From NCBI RefSeq assembly GCF_963678635.1, contig NC_087062.1:60245584-60309583 (forward strand): a stretch of DNA of 64,000 nt. Reading direction: 5' to 3'. Within the stretch, counting starts at the first letter, position 1, and each line of letters begins with the position of its first letter. This DNA comes from Symsagittifera roscoffensis. Its lineage: Eukaryota; Xenacoelomorpha; Acoela; Convolutidae. The notes beneath the pieces are model-generated. The model searched no databases and was not told the DNA's origin. It was given only the letters and a program-made list of their open reading frames with translations. The position numbers were made by a program, and so were the translations under genes. Below are positions 22,926 to 35,239 of this stretch, piece after piece.

Positions 22926-23311
22926 CTAGCAGTTAGATATACCTGTTCTCTCTTCTGATAATTTATAGTCGGCAGCTTTGCTGATACTCTTTGAGCGTTC
23001 TAAGCAGTAAAATTGATCATTGTCTCCATAAACATTAATTAACGCGAGTTTTGAAATTTGCTTCATTTTTTTTTTCAAAAAGTTGAACCGATGTGACAAA
23101 AACAGCCACTTAAATGATGAGCTTACAAAAAAAACTGGATTAGAAGGATATATACACCAGTTAATTCAACTACCACGAGCACATGGATGCAAGGCTTAAA
23201 ATTAAAAGCTTTAAAATGCCTAAAATTACTACGAACTGAACGGTTACTTCTCCAATGGCATAAACCCCATATAGCAGAAACACAAATTATTTACCAATTG
23301 ACATAAGCAAA

Positions 23312-25185
23312 TTCAAAAACGGTGTGAAAAGTTTGAGGAGTGAAAAAGTTGATTCTTTTCAGACAGTTTTCACACCTTATTTTGTTCTTTTGTCAACAAA
23401 TAACTAATCACCCATCAATGTTTAATTCAAACAAGTATCATATTTTTTTTAAAAGGGGCCAAATTGAAATTTTTAAAAAGGGACAGAGTTGCAATTTCTA
23501 TTATGACCGATACTTTTATTTAAAAAAATAGAATCTACATACAAAATTTTTTTAGGCGTTGCACTGAACACTGAAACTAAATGTGGCTCCAGACTCGTTC
23601 TAAATATTGAAATGGATGCTTTGTTAACTCATCCAAATTGACATGCACATATGGCCCACTATAACCGCTATAAAGATCTCACTTCAAAAACTAAAATTCT
23701 TTCGGAAATTTCTCAAAACACACAGGAGTCAGTTGCCCAAAGTTACCAAAAAGTTGTAGTCGAAATTAGAGATACAAGTTTCTCCTCAGTCAGATATGTT
23801 AAATCGACGTTGTATCTTCAGCCGAAACGCCTAGAAATATCGAATTGTGAAGAGTTAGACTTGTATGGGCAGAAACACAGGACGGAATATTTTTTGTGTG
23901 AAAAGCGACAGAGTGGTATGTGGTCAATTGTTCTTAAGTGTGGTAATTGAAAGCTTTTTCGAAGTGCAGAATAACTCTTTCAGATGGCACTTTTGAATCT
24001 TCATTTCAAGTTTACGTTATTTTCGGAGTATTTGAAGAATCAAAAACTCCATTGGTTTGGTGTCTGCTCTAAAATAAAACGACAGAAATATATCGACGAA
24101 TGCAAAAACTAATATCAAGAAAGTTTCCGAAAACGGACCTACAACTAAAAACCTCATTACAAAAACGGTCCTACAACTAAAACAAAATTACCTTGAGCTC
24201 CGAGCTAGGATTTAAGGCGAGATACAACCCTTACACCAAAAGAAAGGCTGTTAATTTTCCGCCAAACCAAAACCTATTAACAATGAAATAGTTCATGCTG
24301 TGTGCACATGAGCACCGGGAATCAAATCAAAGCCTGTAAAAAGGTAATAATACAATTCTACTACACAAGTCTAAAAATTCCAGCCAAAAAAGGAGGAAAA
24401 CGTTTCTTTTTCTTAATTGGACCTCTTTGAGGCATAAACCTATCACAAATTCATCAAAGCTGTAAGAATCTTGTGTTTAGGGCAGCAGCAGAAACATAAT
24501 TTCCACCAGCCATTGTTGGAGGACTTTACTTTCAATTCTTCAAAGCAATTTTGTCAAAATAAGGATTTAGGATTATTTTCACACATTACAAAATGATAGA
24601 AGAACCAAACCGATTCATTCGAAAACTCACTACCATAGGTTTTCTATCAGTGTTTTCTGTCTGCCAAAAATTTTCGAGTAACTTAAACAAACATTGACAA
24701 GATTACTGGTTTCACAATTTACAAATCTTAACGTTTTTTTAATCGTCAAGAAAACAAAGGAATGGTTCAATAATACTTCAATTGAAAATTTTCATGAAGA
24801 CTTTTTTATTCAGTAAAAAAACTTGATGTAATGATTTAATTTATGACACACAGGCGAAGCGGAGCTTCACAATTCTTTATTTCTTACTATGCAAAAGCAC
24901 ATTACGCTACAAGATAGTGAATGGTAAAAAAAAGTACAAAAAATTCAGTTGAAAAAGCTACTTGAAATAACTTGAAAAGTTGACAAAAAACAGCTACAAA
25001 ACTTCATGATTGCAAGGAATCAAGTTTATAAACAGCCTTAAAAAGTGTTGGAAATCATTTACCGAGCAGAAACAAATTTTGAATCGAAACCTGTTGAGGC
25101 GAAAACAAAACGGCTGTCAAAAGAAAGTCATAAAAATTCAAAAGTTTTTACTACCCATCCAAAAGTTTATACGACCCAAGCAAAA
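23312..25185. repeat. ~1.87-kb tandem unit, copy 1
   Basis: Begins near AAAAACGGTGTGAAAA, where GGTGTGAAAA and a TTTTCACACC some 40 bp later form an inverted repeat. Later landmarks are CTATAAAGATCTCACT, GAGCACCGGGAATCAA and GACACACAGGCGAAGCGGAG. All recur in the same order about 1873 bp later. ORFs of 60-99 codons inside are not preserved between the copies. Confidence 0.8.
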
Positions 25186-27030
25186 TCAAAAACGGTGTGA
25201 AAATTTTAAAGCCTGAAAAATTTATTTATTTTCAGACAATTTTCACACCTTATTTTGTTCTTTTGCCATAAAATAACTAATCACGCAACAAAATTTAATT
25301 CGAACAAGTGTCAGATTTTTTTTAAAAAAAGGGCAAAATTGAACTTTTTAAAAAGGGACAGAGTTGCATTTTCTATTATGACGGATACTCTAAAAAAATA
25401 GAATCTACTTATAAAAGTTTTTTTAGGCGTTGCACTGAACACTGAAACTAAAAGTGGCTCCAGACTCTTTCCAAATATTGAAAAGGATGATTTGTTAACT
25501 CATCCAAATTGACATGCACATATGCCCGACTATAACCGCTATAAAGATCTCACTCTAAAAACTAAAACTCTTTCGGAAGTTTCTCAAAATTCACTGGAGT
25601 CAGTTGCCCTAAGTTACCTAAAAATTGTAGTCGAAATTAGAGATACAATTTTCTCATCATTCAGAAACGTTGAATCAACACTATCTTCAGCAGAAAATAC
25701 CTAGAAATATCGAATCGTTAAGAGTTAGACAAGTATAGGCAGAAACGCAGGACGGATTATTTTTTGTGTGAAAAGCGCCAGAGTGGGGAATAGTCAATTT
25801 TTCTAGCGTTTGGCAATTGAAAGCACTTTCGAAATGCAGAATAATTTTTCAGATGGAACTTTTCAATCTTTACTAAAAATTAGTCATCAAGTTTACGTTA
25901 CTTTTGGGGTATTTGGAGAATCAAAAATTCCATTGGCTTGGAGTCTGCTTTAAAACAAACCACAGGAATGTAACGCTGAAGGCAAGAAATAGTATCACGA
26001 AAATGTCCAAAAACAGACCTACAACTAAAAACCTCAAAAATTACCTTAGACTCCGAGCTAGGATTTAAGGTGAGATACAACCCGTACACCAAAAGAAGGA
26101 CTGTTGGTTTTCCGCGGAATCAAAACCTATAAACAAGGAATTAGTTCATACAGTGTAAAAAAGAGCACCGGGAATCAAGTCAAAGCATGTAAGAAAGTAA
26201 AAATACTGTTCTATAACAACAACTTTAAAATTTCCAGCCAAAAATAAGAGGAAAACAGTTTTTTTTGTTCATGAGACGTCTTTGAGGCATAAACCTATCA
26301 TAAATTCATCAAAGTTGTAGGAATCTTGTGTTTTAGGCAGCAACAGAAACAGACTTTCCGCCAGTCCAGTCAGTGTTCGAGGATGTTATTGTCATTTCTC
26401 CAAAGCAATTTTGTCAAATTAAGCATATAGAATTATTTACACCTTACAAAAATGATAGACGAATCAAACCGATTCCTTCAAAAATTCCTTGCCATAAGTT
26501 TTCTATCAGTGTTTTCTGTCTGCCCAGAAAATTTCCAGTTACTTCAAGAAACATTGACAGGATAATTGGTTTCACGATTTAGAAATCTTATCGTCTTTTT
26601 TATCGTCAAGAGAACAATGGAATGGTTCGATAAGACTTCAATTGAAATTTTTCATGAAGATTGTTTAATTCAGTAAAAAAAATTGATGCATTGATTTAAA
26701 TTATGACACACAGGCGAAGCGGAGTTTCACAATACTTACGATGCGAAAGCACATTACGCTACAAAGCACATTACGCTAGTGAATGGTAAAAAAAAAAGAA
26801 GTCAAAAAAACTCAGTTTAAAAAGCTACTTGAAATAATATAAAAATTTGGACAAAAATAGCTAGAAAACTTCATGATTGCAAGAAATCAAGTTTAGAAAC
26901 AACCTTAAGAAAACTTGGAAATAATTTACCGAGCAGTAACAAATTTTGGGTCGAAACCTGTTGAGCCGAAAACAAAATTGCTGTCATAAGAAAAACATAA
27001 AAATTCAAAAACATTTACGACCCATCCATT
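25186..27030. repeat. ~1.85-kb tandem unit, copy 2
   Basis: Colinear with copy 1 in direct orientation from AAAAACGGTGTGAAAA to ACGACCCATCC, with many substitutions and small indels. No transposase or other protein recognised. It may be a large non-autonomous element inserted twice, or an old segmental tandem duplication. Confidence 0.8.
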
Positions 27031-27563
27031 CTTTAACACTTAATCACATAAAAATATATTTACACCCAAAAGTACGCAATATAAATTGACTGAGCCGACA
27101 TAACATGAAAGAGACTGTTAAAATAATTTTAAAAAATTACCCAAAATCAGACTTGGTAAATTTACTAACTACTGAACTTTCAGTTATAGTAGAAAACTGT
27201 TTAAATTGGAACTAAAACCATGCTGTAGAAAGTAGACAATAAAAACGTACCAGATGAAAAAAAAATTGTTCAAAAACGGAAAGTGAACCGTCAGAAACTA
27301 AAACGAAAACCACGAACCCGAAAAAAATTCGAGAAACGGGCTCTACTTAATTACCACTTAAATGTTGGTAGCTTTACTTAAATTTTCAAGGAATTGAACG
27401 TGTCAGAAGTGATATTTACCATTCCTACTAAATTAACCATTCTCTCAACAAAGTTATTTACGGGAAAAAGTGTAGTAGTCGATTGCAATACAGTTGCTGA
27501 TCGCAAGGGCAGTAAGTTGAAAAAAGATACCGGGCCAAAAATGGCCATACAGCTAGTTAATAA

Positions 27564-27919
27564 TACCCGAGTCGAGATCCCGCTCAAAAAGCGCTCAAGA
27601 TATGAGCGGTTTTCCAGCAAGATTTGAGCGGTTTGGGCGTTTTTTTTTGGAAAAACCGCTCAAACCGCTCAAATCTTGCTTAGAAACCCGCTCAAAAACC
27701 GCTCATTTCTTGCTGTGGTTTTTGAACGGTTTTTCAAGCAAGATTTGGGCGGTTTTTAAGCGGTTTTTGAGCGGTCTTATAAAGAAAACCGATTAACCGA
27801 TCAAAAAACCGCTCAAACCGCTCATTTTGAAGCAAGATTTTGAGCGTAATTGTCTAAAAAAAACCGCTCAAACCGCTCAAATCTTGCTTCAAATTAGGTG
27901 AAAAATCTCGACTCGGGTA
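27564..27919. mobile_element. 356-bp MITE with palindromic ACCGCTCAAA array
   Basis: Perfect 15-bp terminal inverted repeats: TACCCGAGTCGAGAT at 27564-27578 and its complement at 27905-27919. The interior is a set of direct and inverted copies of ACCGCTCAAA, often joined to ATCTTGCTT, so it can fold into several nested hairpins. No coding capacity; ORFs across it are by-products of the repeats. Confidence 0.85.
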
Positions 27920-28499
27920 AACAGATATCGGTATCAAATCTCGACGCAGAAAGCTGAATTAACAATCAGGACACAAATTTCAGGAAGTCGAGAGAAAAAA
28001 ATAATAAACCACGCCGTCGAATAAAATGGTTTCAAACATACTGCTGATAATGAAGACGATAATAAACTCGATTGCTGCGATGTTAGCAGAGAATTTTATG
28101 ATCAGTTTCAAAACGTTCATAATTCAAGTAATTTAGGCAAAATCATAAAATTAGGATCTACTCTATAAGATTGTCGATAAAAATGCCTCAATTTCATCCT
28201 TATTGCTATATTAGATAAAAAACGAAAGATTCACCCAGATGTTTTCGTAACGAAGTGAAAATTTCGGAATTAACTTTTTGAAATCCTAGTTATGACCAAA
28301 AACGCAGCGATATGATATCATATTCGACCTAATAGATTTCTTAGAGGTATTTAAAATGATCCAAAAAAACCCACCCTCCTTGATAGTCACTTCCTAATCT
28401 TCGCAACTCTTATTAGCAGCCTGCCAGAAAAATTTGCATTCAGTTTCCAATAGAGCAGACCCCGAAAATTTAGGTGCATTTTCAAGTCTTATTACATAC

Positions 28500-31400
28500 C
28501 ATTGACTGTATGATATCAGCAGCCTTTTCGCACTCTGTGAGTCCCGCTTGCACGTTGTTCTCTATCCTGTCGCACACCCACTTCAGTCTGGCTCTGAGAC
28601 GGCGCTGTTCCGAGTAGTCCCTGTCCTCGTCCTCGCATTCGATCAGTTTCTACAACAAACATATAGCTGTTTGAAAGGGACAATCCTCTGGTACAAGAAC
28701 ACAAAGTTGATATTATCCAATGAGAACTGCTTCTTCGAAAGTCTGCAATTTTTTTAAAGAAAGCCATGCGAAGTGAACAGTTTTTCCAGCAGCTATTTAA
28801 ACTTTCGAAACTCATGGAAAAAATATCCTGGCTTAGGTTTTTCGGGGTAGCAACTAATGTGGCGAAGGAGCTCGCATACTGTTAATTGAAGCCATTAAAT
28901 CAAGTATATGACGTAATATACAGCTCAAGAAATCCAAGATATCCAAACAATTTGCAATGCACGCGTTGAAAAAAAGATTAACTGGAAAATCCCCCAGCCT
29001 ATTCAAACGGTTTCCTACAATTTAAAAACAAACAATTTAACACCGTACATTTCACTATTAAACAATTTAAATTCCTAACAATTTAATTCCAAGTTTCTAA
29101 TTAAACACCAAATTGGTACTGTATGAGCTCCTCATCTTAACTCCTATCAAACCAAAACTAATCGTCCAACTAACGCGCGAATAACATTCAAAAACTTGGT
29201 TTATTTCGTTTATAATTGCTAAATTGAGTCTTCCTGAATTACTAGAGACTCTTATTGACAGGTTAAAAATTTATTTTCGATTGGATGTTTCACTAAACCA
29301 ACATGGTTACAAAGAAACCTGCTTGTGTTACTTAATAATAATATGACAAAGTGTTTCTAACAAAAACAAAATTCTGGTAGTCATTTCATGTTGTATTCAA
29401 GTTGTACACAATTGCAACCACCTAAAAAAACAAGTTATGATTGAGTCTTCTTTCGAATTCATAGTTATTGCTATAAACAAGCCAATTCTTATAGCGTCGG
29501 AAACGAATTTTGTTTCCAGCGAAAATTTGAGTTCACCGAAAACCGGATTTGCTCAAAATATCAATCTCAAAAATGTCGAGCATCTGCCATTAAAGAAAAA
29601 AAGATCGATACGCGTAAAGAGGTAGAGAGCACAATCAAAACCTTTCAGCGGGAAATTAGTCATCAAGCTACTAAAAGAGCTCAACGAAAGATTTACACTA
29701 ACTGTCACAGTTTCCAGTCAGTTTTTGCTTGTAACAAATGATATAGCCACACAATTTGCCATCCCGACAAAATACAAACTGATTCGAACGGCTGCCAGCA
29801 CACGCAAGCATCAAGCAGCTAGATACAAATATGCCATCAATCTCCTTGGCGCAAAAATTCCATGTTCCTGAAAATTTTGGAAATTGTTTACGGTATGACA
29901 GTGAATCAAATAATCACGAGCGAATTATTTTGTTGGGTGACCAATCTACGCCTTCTTCCCTAACAAGAACAAAAAAACATTATCCGTTTTTGCAGGCTTT
30001 GTTGGACTTAGCACCAAATTGCCGGCCCGAAAAAAAAAGTTTGAAAAATTTTGAGCAAGCTGCATTTCAGTCATTCCACAAAAAATTCCCCGGAGCGCAT
30101 TTATAAAAATTGTTTTTCCATCTCTCACAGAGTTACATTTAAAAAATCAATGAACTGGGTCTTAAAGTGACCTACGAAACAAATCACGACTTATCTTTGG
30201 CCTTAAAAATGCTGCCCTTCCTTGCATTTGAGAGACAGATAGGCGATTCCTATGATTTGATCGCTCGTTTAAATGAAAGAATTCAAAACATTATGTCTGT
30301 TTAAGAAAAAAACTGATGTGTTTTTTTCAGCGCATTATCTAGTTTGTGTTGAGCCAGTGTACATTTTGTCGTGTCTTTGTAGACTCTTCGTATCTTAAAA
30401 GTCAAATTTTATTTCTAAATTTTTGCAGCTTTTTTTGAAAAGACGTTTCCTTGCAGAATTCCGTATAATGTAGTTAATGCGAGACCATGACCGGTGCGCT
30501 AGCAATTTACTTCCAGGATGCTATGTTGGGACTAGATGCTGGCAAATCCTTCAGGTTTGCGTTTATGTACCAAAAATTCGAAAAAGCTGAACTAAGCGAT
30601 CTGTCTATAGATTTAAGTTCTAGACTGATTCTAAAATTGATAAGGTAACAAAAAGTAGGTGGAGAAACTGTATGATGTTAAGTTGTTTTGTGTTGAAAAG
30701 GTGGGAACTATTCAACTCTGCAGCTTGAAATGTACCGATGAATTGTTGGGCATATTTAATGACTGAATCACTAACTTCTTCTAGCGATCTGCACTCGTGT
30801 ACTAATTTTGAGGCGATCTGCAGTCTGAGGGTCATGTTCTGAGTGGCAACTTCCAGCACTGACGCTTTCTCCCTTCTGGCATCAATGGGTTCCATTGACC
30901 CTACTTGGCGACCGACTCCACTTCCTCCTTCTGCTGTCGCATCTTTCAAAGTGGATTCAACCGATGCCATCAATTTAGCAAACTGTTTCTGAGCATCTTT
31001 GGTCTCCGCGGCCTGAAATCTTCATTTTTGAAACTAATCTTTCTGCTACATTTCAACTTCTTATTATCATTATAAGCCCACTATTTCTTCTATTACATTA
31101 CCACGAATGCTTTGCCTATTAAATTTTATTATTTGACAAAAATTTCACGATTGCTTTGCAGCCAATTTAGGCCAAAAAAAATTGGCCTAGGAAAACATGT
31201 CATATAAAAGCCACCTTTCAGAATGAAAAGATGGTTTTAGTATAAGTAAAATATATAGAAAAAAAGGTAATATATGGTAGCTTAGACAAAGAAAATTAAG
31301 TCAAAACGTTCTTTTTCAAATCTTTTTTTTTAATTCTACGAAAATAGTATTCCTGACTGAGTCGATGACCATATTTCAAAAAACTTGCTGTAAATCTTTC

Positions 31401-33215
31401 AAAACAACGCAAATTTTTAAACTGGCATATAATGACCAATTGCTTTTTTTACCCGCATGAGCTTACCTTTCACTTATTACTGCCATAAATTTTTACATCA
31501 TATCCATTACATTGTTATTCCTCGAAATAATTTACCACTCAAACTATTCCAGTCACTAAGCTTGCAACTTTGATATTCTCTCTGTCGTTCAGAACTACTT
31601 CGTTTGTTACGAGTCTAGTCGAAAGAATTGTTATTTTAGGCGAAAATGACATTTATTCGACTATACGAAAATTTAGGCTTTCTGGCTAGCTCACATACAA
31701 ACACAGGACAAAAAGTGTCAATTTTTCGTTTTCAAGTTGTTTTCTCCTTGTAGTTATTTAACATGTAAGGGTAAAGGTTTGCCATGTTGATGAAACTTTT
31801 TAATCAGATCTGGTTGAATAAAAACACAATATTTTGTTTTGGATGCATTCATTAGGCGGTCAATGTTGACTATTTGAAAGATTCAACAAACGCCGGTAAG
31901 GGAAAAGTATGGCATCATATTAGAGCCCTATAGATTGCGTCGAAAAAAAATGGCTCAAGTTTTTGGCAACTAAGACTAGTTTTGAGCAACATTGGTCTAA
32001 AAATTGATTTTAAAACAAAATACTAAAAACAAAATCGATTTTTAATTTTTTTTTGCAAAAATTTTACGAGTTCGAAACATACTGTGCTTAATGCGCAGCG
32101 ACCAGCTATCCTTGCTTGTTTGTGATGGGCAAGTTGGAGTAGGATAACTTGGGCTGGGACAAGCTGACTTGGGGCAAAACGACATGTAACCTTAGAACCG
32201 AATAAAAAATCCCACCCTCTTTGATAGTTACTTCCTACTCACAGTTTACATTAGCCGCTTTCCAGAGTTAATTGCAGTCAGTTTGCAAAAATAATAGGCC
32301 CCGAAATATTAGATGTTTTGAGCATCTTCATGTTTATTTACACACCATTGTTTAGATTGAAGTTTTGAATGTTATAGTAGCCCCCGCGGATGCATAAGAT
32401 TACACTTTTGTTGGCTTCTACTTTTTCAATGGCCTGAGTGACATAGGTCCCGTTGAGATTTTAATACGTCCGAATCGTCGCAAGCAGTCAATTCTGTTTC
32501 TTGACGCCCGACCTAGTAGCTTTTTCAAAACTTTGATTTAATAATTTTGCGCAATATCAAGTGAAAGCCAAGCTCATTAGCTTTCCGCAGAGTTTATAAG
32601 TTTAAACTAGTAATGTTCACAAAGTTTTTTCAACTACAGGAACACCTCTCCAACAAGTTCTCGGTGGAAAACGAAGAGTTTTAAATTCTGTGTCCCGTAA
32701 CTGAAACATCTAAAGCGAGCCCCAATATAATATACCAAAACTATTCAATTCACATGAGCGTCATAGTTGCAAAAAATGGAATAGTTGATTTTAGGACGTA
32801 ACTGCCAGTGGGCTTCTTCGAGGAAGGTTTATTTATACACTAACGATAAATAGATACAGTTCGGATAAAATGATAAGAGGCGTAAAATTACTGGAGTTAA
32901 AATGCAACAGTAAAATGTATGAAAAAAGAGTTATTAAAATCCATCGGTTAAAAGGAGACGAAAACCTAATGGCACATGAACTTTTCATGACATTTGCCAG
33001 CATTTTGTTCTAGAATGAGCAAGGAAGTTAGATCTGAATATTCAAACACACTCCCTCAGCAATTCGGCTATCAATCTCAATCAAGCTTCAACCCCACTCA
33101 CAAGTTTAGCCACCGCATCTAAGTCGGCCTCGTACAGAGGGGCAACGCAGTCGTCTCGCGAGAACTTCCCATTTTCCTCTTCCTCCACTCGAGCAGGTGT
33201 AAAGAAGTGACTCAT
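28500..33215 (-). CDS. unidentified minus-strand gene, three 5' exons
   Basis: Exon 1 is 33215-33102: ATG after an in-frame TGA, 38 codons beginning MSHFFTPARVEEEENGKF, donor CTT/GTGAGT. Exon 2 is 31012 to about 30776: acceptor ATTTCAG, 79 codons, donor GAA/GTTAGT; if that donor is skipped the frame runs to a stop at 30620. Exon 3 is 28649-28500: acceptor TTGTTGTAG, 50 codons, donor ATG/GTATGT. All three are phase 0 at every end. Exon 2 has heptad-like hydrophobic spacing and charged residues, so coiled coil is plausible. Exon 3 contains EDEDRDYSEQRRLRARLKWV, which loosely recalls the D-Y-x-E-R-R-x-(I/L)-R-A motif of smoothelin-type domains; this is only a resemblance. The protein looks soluble. 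An intron on this strand hosts a MULE relic on the other strand. Confidence 0.6.
29831..30303 (+). pseudogene. MULE-type transposase fragment
   Basis: A 91-codon frame from 29831 matches the general layout of MULE transposases: a basic (P/E)-x-x-(F/L)-L-R-Y-D-S segment, then E-R-I-I-L-L, then F-E-x-A-A-F-x-S-F-x-K-x-F-P-G-A. After a one-base frameshift and a stop near 30104 comes F-H-L-S-Q-S, then KINELGLKVTYETNHDLS and LKMLPFLAFER. The D-G-T-F-K catalytic region expected between the first blocks is missing, so the fragment has an internal deletion. The family assignment rests on remembered motif order, not a search. Confidence 0.55.
31013..33101. other. intron of the minus-strand gene; family B end fragment
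   Basis: AT-rich. At about 32085-32125 there is an isolated family-B-like hairpin end: CTGTGC-TTAAT-GCGCAG followed by GACCAGCTATCCTTG. A plus-strand acceptor-flanked 15-codon block (32640-32684, ending TAA) is too short to call. Confidence 0.4.
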
Positions 33216-33631
33216 GGCATCATTCTTTCAATCCCACTCTGAAAATGTCTTCATCCGAGAGGTCACTCAGTTGTCCATGTCAGAGGAGTTAGTAAGTTAG
33301 TAGATGGTCCGAAGAAAGTTAATAGGAAAGTAAGTATTGAAGAAGTTTTGAGTTAATTAGGTTTATTTTGATTAAATTAGTAAATCGACGTCCGTTTCAA
33401 TTACAACTAGGCTCAGCTCAATGCTTTGCTTAAATTTTGTATCTTTACTGCCAGAACGGAAAATTTTATCGTATTTCATAAAAAAATATACAAAAAAAAC
33501 ATCATGTCGCAATTAAATAAAAAATTCAATTTTAATAAATAACAACCATTCCCAAAACTTTAAGATGAAACATTATTGTTATGACTTCGAAGAAGGTGAA
33601 GTACATTTAAGCTCGAGGTGGTTTTTTTCAG

Positions 33632-33715
33632 ACCAATTTTCAGATCAAAGCTGTGGTCCCCGGGAATCCAACTCATGATCTGTATGGGCCCAGCCGAGTG
33701 TGCACACCACAATAG
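33632..33715 (+). CDS. possible terminal exon, plus strand, fibronectin-III-like end
   Basis: GGTTTTTTTCAG acceptor followed by 27 codons and TAG, reading TNFQIKAVVPGNPTHDLYGP and then SRVCTPQ. The Y/F-x-I-K-A-V-x-P-x-N pattern resembles the G-strand end of a fibronectin type III domain. No partner exon was found, so it may belong to a gene whose other exons I cannot see, or be chance. Confidence 0.35.
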   Translation, partial: TNFQIKAVVPGNPTHDLYGPSRVCTPQ

Positions 33716-33939
33716 TAACCTGTCACACTTCTGTCTAAACTAATCGTTTCATAAATTACACGCTTGGCGAGATATCCCGCACTACAAAATCAATCCAATT
33801 TGAATTGAGGCAGCGAAATGTTTTTATTAATTCCATATGCGACTCAAATTGCAACCGTTTAATTTTAATGAGTTCAGCCTAAAGTTCATAGTTTCGCCAA
33901 TTCTTAATTGAACAAAAACTATTCGAGAACAATTAAATG

Positions 33940-34480
33940 GCGGTCGGAACATTCAGGGCTTTGTCTTGATACGAACAGTCTTGTTTTGCTCTTAAGATAT
34001 TCCGTTTTGAAATTACGAGGAGAGGTAGCCTTAATTTTCAAGCTATTCTTTCGATTGTGTGTAAAACATTCATTTATTCAATTCAAGCAAAATATGGCAC
34101 CATACCTACTTAATTTGATGGGAACATTTGTTCTCGGAACATTTTCATTTTTCTTCAAGTTCTGGAAAAAAATATATTTTTGCCAGCTTTGATTTCCTTC
34201 CAGACAGAACCAAACAGAATTTTTGTACTACATTGATGACATCGATGTTCTGACTTTAAAATCAAACAAGAGTACTGGTATCAGGGGGAAGCCCTGAATG
34301 TTCCGACTACTTTTTAAAGTGTATAGAGCAATAATTGGTTTGAAAATGATGAAATTTGACAACAAGTAGTAATTGACCAAAAGCATGCCTCAATTCAATT
34401 TGGAACGACTCTCAAGGCGGATTAAATATCCGCTTATGCATTCATAGCCTAAAATACGCTTCTCATCTTTTTGGGCTATA
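33940..34480. repeat. family C end fragments
   Basis: At 33938-33998 GGTCGGAACATT, a GGGCTTTGTC hairpin relic, GATACGAACAGTCTTGTTTTG (C end). At 34266-34480 the opposite orientation: GGTATCAGGGGGAAGCCCTG, AATGTTCCGAC, then ACGATTCTCAAGGCGGATTAAATATCC matching the C core. Two decayed copies face each other. Confidence 0.6.
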
Positions 34481-35047
34481 TAAGAGGCTTGCAGTGATAT
34501 AGTTTTATCAGTAAAGGAACATATAGCTTTTGAGTAATTTTTTATTGACTAAACAAAGCCGAACAAATCGTTTTTGGGGTGAATTTTTGGGTCCGAATTT
34601 CGCAAATTAAATTGCATCATTAATTCTGTTAAAATTCTAAACAAAATTGGTCTTCATCACTTCTGTCTAAAATCAACCCGATTTGAGACAAACGCGTTGT
34701 AATATTCAAGTTTTACTCATTTTGTCCAGATAATTGAAATCAGCGCTCTATTTGTCTAAGATTAAATTCAATTAAAGCTTGTTTTTCAAAAAAAAAATAA
34801 GAAGATAAAGCTCCGTTCAATACTTTCTTGCAATTAAAAGGAAATAATGAACACGCGAAAACAACAACAAAAATTGAGCAAAATTTTCAAATAGATTGTT
34901 CCCAGAAAACTTTTGCCAGCGCAATTGAAAATGCACCAGCAGATCCACAGCAACTAAGACCTCATTTGAACATTGAACTAACATACACTAGTTGTATTAA
35001 AATGGGTTAACAAGCTCACCTATTTTTGCCAACGCTAATATTCCAGA

Positions 35048-35172
35048 TAACACATGGTTTAAAGTGTAGCATTAGGAATGTATTTTCTAAAAACTCAAAA
35101 GCGAAAAAAATAACACATGGTTTAGAGTGTAACATTAGGAATGTATTTTCTAAAAACTCAAAAGCGAAAAAA
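35048..35172. repeat. 63-bp tandem duplication
   Basis: Two head-to-tail copies starting TAACACATGGTTTA at 35048 and 35111, differing at about two positions plus a change in the A-run. A recent local duplication in non-coding DNA. Confidence 0.85.
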
Positions 35173-35239
35173 TATGTAAATTCTACTCTGAATTCCTCAA
35201 AAAAATCATCATCATGGATATGAATATTTTGAACTTCAT

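Noticed and set aside
27564-27919. CRISPR-like array
   Set aside because: Repeats are inverted and direct with variable spacing, inside a TIR element in animal DNA; no cas genes.
32330-32480. Minus-strand coding-like stretch of about 39 codons (LNGTYVTQAIEKVEANKSVI)
   Set aside because: A TAA lies just upstream in frame with no acceptor between, and no phase fit with neighbouring exons.
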